Of a DNA stretch of 64,000 nucleotides, positions 38,877 to 50,659 are shown one piece after another; positions within the stretch are counted from its first letter, which is position 1; each line of letters begins with the position of its first letter. The notes beneath the pieces are model-generated. The model worked only from the letters and a program-made list of their open reading frames with translations, did no database searches and was not told where the DNA came from. Origin of the DNA: Tetrahymena thermophila SB210 (taxonomy: Eukaryota > Ciliophora > Oligohymenophorea > Hymenostomatida > Tetrahymenidae); contig NW_002476336.1 of the NCBI RefSeq assembly GCF_000189635.1, positions 186,001-250,000 on the forward strand, written 5' to 3'. The translations under genes and the position numbers were made by a program.

Positions 38877-40210
38877 TCACATTTTTAAAACTATTTTGAT
38901 ACTAAAAAGTTCGATGTTTTGCATATATTTTTCTTAAAAAACTTTTCTAGCTTAGCTATTTTCTATTTTAAAATAAATGCAATACAATTTTTAAGAACAA
39001 TTTAGCCTAATTTCTTCTGATTTTAAATAAATCAATTAGTTTTTTGGTAGGTAGGTAGATAGATAGAAAATTTTAAAATTAAGAGGGAAATTTTGTTATG
39101 GCATTTCATATTTTTTAAATATCAAATTTAGAAATATAAACTCGATAATGCATAAATATATTTTATACCTTTTATCTGATTTTGGTCCATGATGATAAAA
39201 AGGACAATCATTCTATTTATTACATGGTTTTTAATTTGGACACGCTTTAGTTTTATAGTTTCTTGGGTGATATTCCAATTCTTTCCAGCCGTGGCATTTA
39301 TTGCAATCAAACTTCAAAGGACATCCATCCTCATAATTTAAAATATAGTTTGTTGGACTCCAAGAAGTGCATGAGTTGGGCTCGTAATAAAATTAGCTGG
39401 GTTTTCTTCTATAGTCTTACCAATTATGAGCATAGACGCAAAGAGCTTTGTCATGTTATGCTAGATTAAAAGGGCACCACACTGTCTTGAAGTAGAACAT
39501 ATAAAAATCATCATCATACTCTAAATTATGGATAAGCTCAATAACAATATCATTTTCTGAGTGTGCAAAAGAGCAAAATACTCCATATTCGCATTAATTA
39601 ATATTATTAGGATAAAATGTGCAAAATTTTGTTTTATATTTCTCTGGCTGATAAAGCTGCTCAACACGATTATGGGAAAACTTGCAATCATCTCCATCAG
39701 GGCATCCCTCATTTTTCTCTACATGCTGACATAAATCACTACTATAGAAGTGTCCTGGCCTTTTTCTATCTTTGCTATTATGATAGAAGGGACAGTGTTT
39801 GTGATTATGCTGAGTGTTCGTTTTACATTGTTAGTTCTTAAAATTATCTAAATCTAAATGTTCAACTACATAAGCGCTATTTTAATTTAATGATGCTGTC
39901 TAAATACTTGAGTGTGTAACGTCTGTTTTATCGCATTCTGTAAGCTTTGGAGTTCTCTTTCTTTTTAATAAAAAAATTCATTTTAAATAATCAAAAGATT
40001 TTTCTTTGATTTCATTCCTTTTATTTTTAAGCAATAACTTTTACTGAAAAAATTGGGAGGTAAATCTATCATAGTTTTTGAAAACATAACTATGAAACTA
40101 AAATAAATCAACGTTTTAACTAACCTCACTATTAAACTACTTCTTTTTATAAAATAAACTAATTTGCTTAATAATTATTTTATCTTTATAGGTTGCTTAA
40201 ATATGTTCAT
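38877..40210 (-). CDS. Unkempt-like CCCH zinc-finger protein
   Basis: Exon 1 (40125-40210) is inferred by phase because the main exon lacks a Met and is preceded by an in-frame TGA. The main exon runs from 39960 to TGA 38877-38879, possibly with another small intron after 39160. CCCH fingers in order are CQHVEKNEGCPDGDDCKFSH, CTFYPNNINQCEYGVFCSFAH, a C..H..ALCVYAHNWQDYRRKP unit, and a C-terminal CPNQKPCNKQNDCPFYHH unit. The repeated YKTK before fingers and the AHNxxDxRRxP sequence are hallmarks of Unkempt and plant TZF-type proteins, which bind mRNA and control translation or decay. It is probably cytoplasmic. The weakly coding 3' 280 bases are the least certain part. Confidence 0.75.
39046..39066. 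repeat. GGTA/GATA microsatellite
   Basis: Three GGTA units followed by GATA units. It lies in the weakly coding 3' part of the CCCH gene or its last intron, which supports that part being spliced out or untranslated. Confidence 0.6.
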
Positions 40211-41363
40211 TTTCGGTTCTTGTAAACTTTTTTAATGGTTAGTCAGTTTTTCTAAAATAATGATTTAGTTATTGCTAGCAAAATGGTAAGATTTTTCATA
40301 TTTAATGAATATTACATTTGTTGATTCATATTTACAGCATTGTTTAATCCTCCATAAAAGTTGCTATACATGTGTTGGTGCTAGTTCTAATGAGCCAGAT
40401 AATCAGTTAAGTTATCAGAGACAAACATTTACTAATGATAGCTCATGAATAGATAATTATATATTTTGTTATTTATTTAGATCTCTCTTCTATCTTTTTT
40501 TTAAATTAAACGTGAGGTATATGCTATTTATCAAATAATTTTCTTTATTAAATATCAAAAGACTTCTATAATAATTTTTATATTTCTTAAATTTACGATT
40601 TATTATTACTACTTATTTACCTAATTTTTTTTTTTTCAATTTTGTATATATATAATTGTGTAGTAAATAGTTCTCTTCTTTTTATTTATTTATTTATTTA
40701 TTTAGTTTTATTCTTATTTTTATTACCAGCTTTAAAAGCTATATATAAGGTTGGTTGCTAATATAATTATTTTCAATATAAAAATGATTAACAACATATC
40801 AAATGCAATTATTGACAAATTTTTTTCATCTTCATTAATTTTACTGTTTTTTATCTTCTAATTTTATGAAATTATTTTAATTAAATAATTTCTTTTTTTC
40901 TTTAAGATAAACTTTTTATTTTAAAATCTAATTTTAGTGAATTTTTTATATCTTAAGCAGTATTGCAAATCCATTGATACAATAAATTATCAAAGAAAGT
41001 TTCTTTTTCAATATAAATTTCTAATTTAATTCTATTTATGTAATAAAATAAATCTAGACATGAAAAAAATAAAACACATTTTTCAATAATTTAAATTTTT
41101 TATCAAAATAGCAATTTATTTAACCAAAAGTATTTTTTAAAATATCAAATTAAAACAAAATAAAGAATAATTTTTTTTTTTTCATTTTTAAAAATGTGTA
41201 TATGTAAGTATGTATAAATGCATCAAACATAAATGTTATAAAACATAAAATCTTTTCATGAAATTTTTTCTTTATTAAAATAGATTATTGAGAATTTTAA
41301 GATAAAAGCATTCATTATTTACTTAATTTAAATTATACATCAGTATAATAATCGGCCTGTAGT
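40211..41363. other. Intergenic, 1.15 kb, extremely AT-rich
   Basis: It contains a TTTA tract at about 40680-40704 and an isolated GC-richer AAGGTTGGTT at 40747-40756. No coding signal. It holds the 3' UTR of the crystallin/LamG gene and the promoter of the CCCH gene. Confidence 0.5.
40680..40704. repeat. TTTA tandem tract
   Basis: About six consecutive TTTA units in intergenic DNA. Confidence 0.6.
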
Positions 41364-44300
41364 TCAATCACTTGAGTGTTTCTTTCTAAGTTACATTCTT
41401 AGATTTGTCTTAAAGAATACTTTTTTAGCTTTGTGAAGCCCAATATCATTACCTTCTGAATCAATAAATCCGATTTTTCCAGCATTAAATAATTTTACTA
41501 AATCATCCCATTAAATTTTAGGGTCTTCTTTCAAACCTAATTCAATGCATTCTACGCTTTACAAAAATTTAACATTAACACCTTTATAGTTTTCTTTTTG
41601 GAAGAATTTAAGAGTTGTTCCATTAGGTACTTGAATACTTCTAATATTTCTAATTTCTAAACTAGGGATATTCTAACAAACTTCTTAAATCTTATTAGTG
41701 TAACCACATTCTGAATAAATAACTGCACAACTAGGCTATTAAGGTTAAGTAGGAGTAGTTGTGTTAGTAGCAGGAGTGGTTGTGTTAGTAGCAGGAGTGG
41801 TTGTGTTAGTTGCAGGAATAACTGGGGTAACATCAGGAGTGGTTGTGTTAGTTGCAGGAGTAGTTGTGTTAGTTGCAGGAATGGTTGTGTTAGTTGCAGG
41901 AATAATTGGGTTAGTTTCAGGAGTAGTTGTGTTAGTTACAGGAGTAGTTGAGTTAGTTGCAGGATTAACTGGATTAGTTACAGGAGTGGTTGTGTTGGTA
42001 GCAGGAGTGGAAGGGTCAGTTGCTGGCTTGGATGGGACTTTTGGATCATCTTCTTCTTCTGGTTCGTCATCATCTCCTTCATCAGGTTGCTTATTGCCAG
42101 AATCATCATCATCTGGTAAAGAGCCGCTTGAAGGGTCTTAAGGATAATAAGCGTTATCATATTAAAAGTTCAAAGCAACAGGATATCCTATAATAACAGA
42201 GGGTTGATATACTTCTCCTTTCCCTAAAATTCAAAACAATAATAAATTTATTAAGCTATTAAAAACTTTATTATAATTTTACATATGTTTAAAATGTCAT
42301 CTTTGGCTACTTGGAAGGTAAAAGCTGATGGAATAATGTGATTAGTATTATCAAATTTGACTTCATGTTAAAATCCTGATAAGCATTTGACAGATCCAAC
42401 TGCTTATTGATCTAAGTGAGAATATCCAAAGTAGTAATAACACCAAGAAGTACGAGCATTCTTTGGAACAAACTAATTTAATTTGACAAAATTTATTAAA
42501 CTTATTTTAAAATACAAATATATAAACAATAAATTACGAATTTTTGAACAGCAGGATTGACATCTTTCAATTTAGCATGAACGTATTAGTAAGTTGAAAA
42601 GTACAAGTATTTTTTCTTGTAATAAACTTAGAGAACAAGAGAACCAAGTTTGTTATATGTCTTTCCAATGGTTGTCTTATCGTAAATCGAGAGTGTAAAT
42701 AATAAATTACCAGCTGCATTCTTTAAGGAAGACTTATTCCATCTAGCCCAAGCAGCTAAACCATATTGTAAAGCACCAGCAACTTCAGTGGTGAATTAAT
42801 TAGGGTTTTATGTAGGACTATTAAATTAAAAATTTAATAAGTTATCACAATTAAAAATATTGAAAAATTTTACGGATTTTTTTTGCTAAATGATTTTCTA
42901 TCAAAAGCACTGTAAACACCTTATTTTGGTTGAGTGGAAGGAGGATTTTTGACATTAGCAGCCTTATAGTTTTCAATAGTAGCAGTGGAAGATTGATAAC
43001 ATCCATCATAATAGACGAATTAAGCATCGTAAAATTGACCTGTTACTGGGTTCATTGTTGTACCAGACCTTCCCTATATTTGATTAGTTAAAATAATTAA
43101 ATCTTGAAAATAATGCTTTATTAAATTACGATAAGAGCTTTTAAGTTATGAGCTTATGAGTGGCTTACTTAGTTAATCTGTTTAACAATCTTTGTTTAGC
43201 CATCAGGTAATCCAACATAAATACTAGCTTATTGCAAAGGTTAGCTATAAGCAAAATAAACCCAAATCCATTAACCTTAATCGAACTTAGTATCAAAATT
43301 AACTGTAGCTGATTTGAATTTGTCTGAACCTGCATCATTATAAGTTGTGAAAACAAAAGCTGGAGAATCACCTTTAGAATGATCGAGATATTGAATTGAA
43401 AGAGCGGCATCTCCTGCAACATCAGTACTTGTGTAATCATCACGTTCTGTAACACCTGCAACAGATTATTATGATTTAGCTGCTTAGAAGTCAATTAATT
43501 CTGGAGTAATTAAGTCTCTTCTGAACCAGAAATGAATAGCATATTCCTTTACACTACTAATGTAGTTTTGGCTGACAATTTTAGCATCAATAGCTAAAGT
43601 TTAGGAAGCCTTTGATTATAAGATTTAAGGATCAACATATGTCTTAGGAATGACAACTATAATTAAAATTAAATTGCTTTATTAGTGTTTTGTCTAAATA
43701 AAATATATGATTACCTTTATCTTTAACTGATTTATCTTTAACAGGAGGGAATTCAGTGATTAGGGTTTCTCTGTAAGCACCAGGACCAAATTCTAAGTTA
43801 AAACCTTAGAATGAACCAGCCCATTTCATACTAACAGAATCTTGACCAACGAATAAATAGAAAGCATTTGGATCAACGTGAAGAACATCTGTGGTAGCAG
43901 CATAATAGTTTTAACCACCAATTCTAACATAGTTAAAAACTCTTCCAAGTTTTCTGCTGTAACCTTAATAGAAGTAAAACCACTCTCCCTTCTTAGGAAC
44001 AACATCAAAACATTGTTTACCGTTTGTTAAATCAGTTGCTGACAGATTAATACGATAAGTTTGCATACAAGTTTTTTTACCATTTTAAACATAGGCTAAC
44101 AAAGCACTAAAAAATTATAAAAATAAATTTAAATTTTGTTAATATATATAACAATTAATTTCTTACAGATCTCCTTCTTCGTAGAAACTTTTGAAGACTT
44201 CTGGGTTATTTGTGCCAAGTCTAAATAAGATAGTATTACCAACAGATGCGAAAGCACCAGTAAATCTAATTTTATATTTTTATTTGATAAATTAATTTAT

Positions 44301-45180
44301 TTTTTTTATAATTTTTTTATTTAAAGGATATAAAAATTAATTACTGAGCTTAACCATTAATTGAGTATTCATCTGCTCCTTAGTAATTACCGAAAGACTC
44401 ATATAAACCACCATCTGGTATGGTAGCACTTTGACCAATGTATGTGAATACTGTTTTTTAAAGTACTCCAATATATTTTGGTTTTTATTATTTTTATGAA
44501 ATGTATGCCTTTAGTTAATCTAAAGAGCTATAGTAAGAGGAAGAAGCTGAATATGTCAAATTTGGATCAGCAATATATCCATTGAATTAAACTGACTTTT
44601 TAACATCTTAAGAGTTAACACTAAATTGATAAAAGTCGATGATGGGATTTTTCTTTACAACAGATGAAATAGCCTCTTACCAAGATTCGTCATAAGCGCT
44701 ATAAGTTACTAAATAATGTTTTTATATATCACTAAGATAGACACCGTAGACAAAAAACCAACGACCAAAGAAATCAGCATATCTTAAGTTATTGTAAATG
44801 TATTCGAAGTTCTTTCCATTTTCATAGGCTAAAATAAAGCCGGATTGATCTGTCCACTTATTTGTGTATAAGTTCAAAAATGAGTCAACTCCCTTAACAT
44901 TATCACCCCAACCAGAACTAGAAGTACTAGAACCCATAATTAAAGAATAACTCTTTCTTGGAACAGATGCGGGATATGGGTAATCCATAGTTTAAGAAGG
45001 GCGAACCCAACCTTCAATCGAAAGTGATTTAATTTATGATAGTTAATCTTTAGGTACTGTAATCACATTTTAAGCTTTGGCTTGAATGTAGCTTGATACA
45101 ATAATTTTTTAAGATGTGACAACCTAAAGAGTACCTAAAAGAGCTATAATTAATAGCATTTATTGGACTCTCCTACTCAT
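41364..45180 (-). CDS. Secreted LamG-like / mucin-like / beta-gamma-crystallin protein (mucocyst cargo candidate)
   Basis: ATG at 45180 begins a signal peptide (MLLIIALLGTLQVVTSQ). About eight exons follow, ending at TGA 41364-41366. Three jelly-roll, laminin-G-like repeats are suggested by SLSIEGWVRP, YAIHFWFRR and YGLAAWARWN and their following strands. An acidic linker (DDDDSGNKQPDEGDDDEPEE) then leads into about ten Thr/Pro/Asn repeats of the type PATNTTTP (41745-42030), probable glycosylation targets. The C-terminal domain (CAVIYSECGYTNKIQEVC; LKFFQKENYKGVNVKF) fits a beta/gamma-crystallin Greek key, with the F-x4-Y-x-G signature. In Tetrahymena the mucocyst proteins Grt1 and Igr1 carry C-terminal crystallin domains, so regulated secretion is the leading guess. 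Exon borders are approximate. Confidence 0.72.
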
Positions 45181-46288
45181 ATTACTTGATTTCAAATCAA
45201 TAATATTTCTTAACAGTTCTTAGAAATTTTAGTTTCTATGTATCTTATTTATTTGATTAGATTATTTACTAAAACAAAAGGCAGGTTTCTTGTTTGTTTA
45301 TTTATTAATTTTTTGTTCTTTCTGTATAATATGGGAAAACGTTTAAAATATTAGATAAAAATTGATTACTTGTTTATTATTTGTTATTAAAAACGATTTA
45401 TATTTTTTAAAAATTACCGTTTTTTCTTTGAACAACTCTTCATTTCCTTTAAAGAAATATATACATTAATTTTTTTGTTATCAACAAGCACAAATAAATT
45501 ACTATTCAAACTTTTTTAAAACAATAAGTGTTTGCCATTGAGAGTATCTATCATCTTTTTTATTTGAAAAAGAATGTATTTTTTCTAACAAAAATTATTT
45601 GAAGTATGAATTTCGGCTGCCAAATACTTTAAAAATTACATTAAAAAAAATGAATTTAAATATCTCAAGTTTTTATTTTATCATTAAATTTGAAAAATAA
45701 TTATTTTTTAATAACTTATATATTTTTTTAGCTGCAATAAACTGGATTTATTAATATTTAATATGTTATTTCAAATAAATATTTTATTTTTTGATAAAAA
45801 TGAAAAACTATTAAAAATAATTCAATTATTTTTTATTAATTTTAGTTTAAATATTTTTTATTTTTTAAAAAATTAAAATTTTAAAATAAATAAAATAACA
45901 AATATAAATTCATAAAACAACTTTTTAAAATATCTCCATTTAATTGCATGTTAAAGATTGATTAAGTTTTTTTTATCAAATTAAATTAAAAAAAAATTAT
46001 AGCTTTTCGATAAATACTTAACCTATTAAAATTATTAACAAATAAACATTTTTATTTATTAATTTGTTATATTTAATGTTCAACAGATATTTTTTTGATA
46101 AAATAAAAATATAATAATTTGAATTGAAGTAAATTGTATCAATAAATTCTATTAATTTTTTCTTTAATATTTTATATTTATTGAGTAATAAATATTTTTC
46201 ACTTACTGCAATTTAGTTTTTGAAATAAAAATTTAAGTTACTTTATAAAAATATTCAAATAAGGAAAAAATTTTACTAATTTTAGAAA

Positions 46289-46477
46289 TAACTAACTAAA
46301 TTAGATTTTATAGCATTTAGGAAGGATTAAAAATAAATTTACACCTTTCTTTAAAGTTATACAATTTATTTTTAAAAGTTAGAAGTTGATCATTTTTAAA
46401 TAATTATGAGAGAAAAATAATTTTCATTTAATAAATTTATAAAGAATTGTAAAAATTAATTTGAATAGAAATAAATT
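46289..46477. repeat. Direct duplication, copy 1
   Basis: About 190 bases, nearly identical to 46531-46729 (offset 242). The first 90 bases, beginning TAACTAACTAAATTAGATTT, differ by only three or four substitutions. Divergence rises toward the 3' end. No terminal inverted repeat or ORF. Confidence 0.8.
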
Positions 46478-46530
46478 GCTTAAATAAAACACATAATACT
46501 TGCTTTAATGTTATTTTATTTAATATTAAA

Positions 46531-46729
46531 TAACTAATTAAATCAGATTTTATAGCATTTAGGAAGGATTAAAAATAAATTTACACCTTTCTTTAAAGTT
46601 ATACAATTTATTTTTAAAAGTGAGAAGTTGATCATTTTTAAATAACCATGAACGAAAAAAGTAATTTTCATTTAATAAAATTATAAAGAATTGTAAAATT
46701 GTAAAAATTAATTTGAATAGAAATAAATT
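46531..46729. repeat. Direct duplication, copy 2
   Basis: Second copy of the 46289-46477 segment. It carries a small internal re-duplication of TTGTAAAA near its 3' end that copy 1 lacks. Confidence 0.8.
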
Positions 46730-47454
46730 TATTACAATTAAATTTTTTAAATTAAAAATTTATTAACTTCTTAAAACTAAACATATTTATTAAAGAAAAA
46801 AAATATTAATATTAAAAATAATTTATAAGCTTTTTAACCTTTATTATATGTTTATATATTATGAATGATTAAAATAAACTTAAATTTTTCTAAAAGATTA
46901 ACCTAAATAATTTTTTGATATTAAAACTTTTGATATAAACCAATTAGAATATTCACTTTGAAAGTCAGATTGATTTTCTTTTTTGGAGTGGTTATAAATT
47001 TTATTAAAGTTTTTAAATGAAAATTTTGAAAAGTATTTTATTATAAATTTAATTTTCAATTTAATGGTAATTTAAGAAAAATAATTAAGAATATACGAAA
47101 CTTCTAGACGAATAGACATTATTAAGATATCTTTATAAAGTTATAAGAAATATGATAGATCCTATATTAAGCTTTATATCAAGAACAAATAAGCAATAGA
47201 ATCTTTCTAAATTGCTTATATCTTAACACAATAGAATTTCAGAAATTTTTCGATTGTAAATTTCTGATACTTATGCTAATAGAAAAATTGAATGAAATTT
47301 GAAAGAAGCAACTAACCTTTAAATTGACTAAAATATTCTCAAATACACTAACTTGGTTTTAGTAAAAATACAATTACAAATAAAAAATCTTTTTTTGTAT
47401 AATAAAGAAAAAAAGGAAAAAAATTAATATATATTAAAAAAAAGTAGAGAAAAT

Positions 47455-49023
47455 ATGAGTTCTGAAGATTTTATTAGAGGTTCAACTGCTTTATCTGTTG
47501 GTGACTATGATTAGGCTGTAGCTCTTTTGACTTAATCATTAGTAGCCAACTAATCTTATGATGCTTTAGTTCAAAAAGCTAGGGCTTTAACTGAATTAAA
47601 TAATTTAGAATCTGCTTTAGCTGACTCAACAAGTGCTATTGCTCTTGATGGAGCTCGTCCTGAAGCCTACTTTGTTAAAGGTAATAATTTAAAATCGATA
47701 ATTGTGATTTTTATAAAGCTCATCATGACCAACACACTGATTAAGATCATTTTATCCACAAAGTTGATCAAAGATTTACATTTTAAATTTTGCTATTAAG
47801 CTCCAATAAGTATTAATCTAAAATATATTATTATGAATATAAAAAAGGTACTGCTCTTTTCAGAAAGGGTGATATTAAGGGAGCTCAAGCTGAATTATAG
47901 CATGCTTTTGAAAGATCTTCTAGCTCACTTTAAAATGTAGTAAAAAGATGGTTAAATAAATGTGAAGCTGAACTTTCTAACAAGGATTTCAAAGGTTCTG
48001 TCCCTGTTTCAGCTTCTTCAACCAATACCACCAATACCACTACTACTACCACCACCACAACTAACACAACAACTTCAAACACTACTGAAGAAGTAAAGCA
48101 CTCTGATAAGCCTAAGGTTGCAGACATTTTGAGTGGAACTGGTAAGATTGCTTACACTTGGTATTAGACCACTAAGAGCGTTGGTATTGAAATTAATCAC
48201 TCACTTTAAAGAAAGGAAGACTTAAAGACCATATTCGAAGCTAAGAAGGTCGATATTTCTTTCCCCATTGGAAATGGATCTGATTATGATTTGACATTAG
48301 ATTTGTTTGACGAAATCGTCCCTGAAACAGTTAAAGTAACTGTCCATTTGTCTAAGATAGAAATTGTCATGGAAAAGAAGAAACCTGATCAAAGTTGGAA
48401 GAGCTTAAATGGTACTGTTAAGTTTGAAGAAATCCCTACTGCCAAAACCGAAACTAACTAGACTGAAGCCAAGAAGGTTGTTGTGTAGGCCGCTAATCCC
48501 CCATCTTACCCCACATCCTCTCTCAAGAAAAAAAATTGGGATAAGATTGACATGGAAATTGAGGAAGACATGAAAAAAAATAAGGTACCTTTTATAAGAA
48601 ATTATTCAAAAATTTAATATAGGAAATATCAATAAAATAATTAGGAAAATAATAAAAAAATACCAAGCATTTTAAAAAATTAAACAATCTAAAATCAGAA
48701 TATTTTTTATAATCTAATCATCATTTTTTAATTATTTCAAATTAGAGCGAATACTTGATCAGCGATGATCCTATGAAGGGTATTTTCAAATAAATTTATG
48801 ATGCTTCTGATGAAAACACTAAGAGAGCCATGATGAAATCATATCTTACTTCAGGTGGTACTGTCTTGTAAGGAATAATTTATAAATTAAACTAGTAAAA
48901 TCTTATTATATAATAATAATATAAAGATCCACAAACTGGGACGAAGTAAAAGATAAGGACTACGAAGGTAAAGATAGACCCGAAGCTCCCAAAGGCCAAG
49001 AATGGAGAAAGTGGGAAAAATGA
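47455..49023 (+). CDS. SGT1: SGT1 co-chaperone (TPR-CS-SGS)
   Basis: Exons 47455-47680, 47848-48584, 48746-48867 and 48927-49023 give 393 aa. Three TPR-like repeats occupy the first 120 residues (SVGDYDQAVALLTQSL; RPEAYFVKGTALFRKGDIKG). A Thr/Asn-only linker follows. The CS domain is KIAYTWYQTTKSVGIEI ... VDISFPI ... LFDEIVPETVKVTVHLSKIE. The SGS domain is WDKIDMEIEEDMKKNK ... IYDASDENTKRAMMKSYLTS ... GGTVLSTNWDEV and ends in WEK. SGT1 works with Hsp90 to stabilise SCF ubiquitin ligases and kinetochore complexes. All three domains are intact and in the usual order. The poly-Thr linker built from ACC/ACT/ACA is longer than in most orthologues. Confidence 0.93.
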
Positions 49024-49731
49024 ATAAAAAAAATATTTAATCCCTAAAATAAATTAAATTTAAAAATCATTCATTTAGTTATTATTAAACTTGTAATTTC
49101 TTATAAATATTTGTATAATCTTAAACAAAATAGTTTTATCACATCAGTTTGTTTCCATCTATTCTATAAAAAAAAAGATTAATTTATATTTTTGTAATGA
49201 GAATAATCAGTTTATCTGTTAAGGTAATAAAATATTAAAAAGGCTATTCTCAAAAAGCACTTTAAGCTTTAATGAATTCTATATTTTTTAAGCTAGATTA
49301 TTTAAATCTTTGTATGTTAAAAATAAATACCAAAATAGGTCACACAATGTAAACTATTGTAAGCAAATTTGAAATGAAATGATTAATTTATCTTAATTAT
49401 TTTTATTGATTGAATCTAACAATGGTGTAATAATGAATAGCAGCTAAAAAAGATATAATTAGAAAGCAACAATTTATATAAATTAAGAATAAATAAATAT
49501 ATATATTAAGTTTGACAACCATTAATCGATCAATTTTGGTGAAATATTAATTTAAATTATTAAAAATGCTTCAAAAATAAATTAATTACATTTTACATTA
49601 AATTATTAATTCATTATTTGATTAAATATTCCAACAAAATAATTGTTAGTTTATCATTTATCAAACTACCCAAATCTTAGTAAAGAGATTCTTAAAGCGT
49701 TAAAATTTTATAACTAGGCATAATTATTACC
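49024..49731. other. Intergenic, 0.7 kb
   Basis: AT-rich spacer between SGT1 and the Rab gene, both plus strand. Nothing recognised. Confidence 0.45.
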
Positions 49732-50659
49732 ATGGCTTCGTTATCGTTAAAAGAAACTGAAGTGTAACTAGATTACTAGTTTAAAATATTATTGATAGGT
49801 GACAGTGGAGTAGGAAAAACTTCAATTATGAATAGATTCACTGAAAATAAATTTAATGTTGAAATAAAATCAACAATAGGAGTTGAATATAGTAAAAAAA
49901 CTATGGTTATTGATTAAGCTGTTATTTAAGCCTCTATTTGGGATACTGCCGGATAAGAAAGATTTAGATCTTTAGCTAAAAATTATTACAAAGGTGCTAT
50001 AGGTGCTTTATTAGTTTTTGATGTTACAAGACCACATACTCTCGAAAATATTTAAAAGATATGGCTCTAAGAAGTCGAATAGCATGCATCAAAAAATATT
50101 AAAATGATTTTAATTGGAAACAAGAGCGATTTAACTGTAGAGCGTATTGTAAAATAGGAAGAAGCAGTTAATTTCTCCAAAACAAATAACCTAGCTTATA
50201 TGGAAACATCTGCATTAAACAATTAAAATATTGATTAGGCATTTGAGACTCTCGTAAGAGGTAAATTTTACTTTCAAAATAAAATATCTCTTATAAAAAA
50301 AGCAGGAAAAAAAATATATTTTAAGTTAATTGTATTTATTTTCTTAAATTATAATGTTAGCTTTGAAAAATAAATGATTTTATAATTTTATCTCCTTTTT
50401 ATAAGAAAATTATCTAAACTTACAAGCTATTAAAAATATTAATTCATCATAAACTCTTTCAAAACAAACAAACATACAAAATAAAATATTATTATTATTT
50501 TTAAAAATAGAAATATACAGTGAAATCAATTCACTCCCTTCTGAAATCCGTCCTAAAAACTTAACATAGCGTAAAGAGCATACTCCCTAAGTTAATTAAA
50601 ACAATAACTTACAGATTGACAAGAAAAATATTAAAAAGAAAAGAGCATGTTGTGAATGA
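49732..50659 (+). CDS. Rab-family small GTPase, 225 aa
   Basis: Exons 49732-50260 and 50511-50659 sum to 226 codons. All G boxes are intact: GDSGVGKTS (P-loop), KSTIGVEY with the switch I Thr, [20 protein letters not shown] (the RabF region of switch II), NKSD and ETSAL. A hypervariable, basic, Asn-rich tail ends KKKRACCE, with a CC prenylation pair one residue before the end. It should cycle on membranes and direct vesicle traffic. The core resembles the Rab2/4/11/14 group, but assigning a subclass needs a tree. The 250-base intron cuts between the GTPase core and the tail. Confidence 0.92.

Larger units (their letters stand above)
45181..47454. other. Divergent intergenic region, 2.3 kb, with a 0.2-kb duplication
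   Basis: The largest gap of the window lies between the starts of the LamG/crystallin gene (minus) and SGT1 (plus). It is almost pure A/T. It contains a direct duplication (46289-46477 and 46531-46729). No ORF with coding character was found. Confidence 0.55.

Noticed and set aside
40747..40756. AAGGTTGGTT, reminiscent of the Tetrahymena chromosome breakage sequence in reverse
   Set aside because: Only the core matches. The flanking AAAGA and final T differ, and breakage sites are known to tolerate very few changes. No telomeric repeats are nearby.
41761..42141. Plus-strand open frame rich in Val, Ala and Gly repeats
   Set aside because: It is the antisense of the PATNTTTP-encoding repeat of the minus-strand LamG/crystallin gene, which has a signal peptide and conserved flanking domains.
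44722..44988. A separate 88-residue gene beginning MDYPYPASV
   Set aside because: It is an internal part of exon 1 of the LamG/crystallin gene, continuous upstream with the signal peptide through in-frame TAA/TAG Gln codons.
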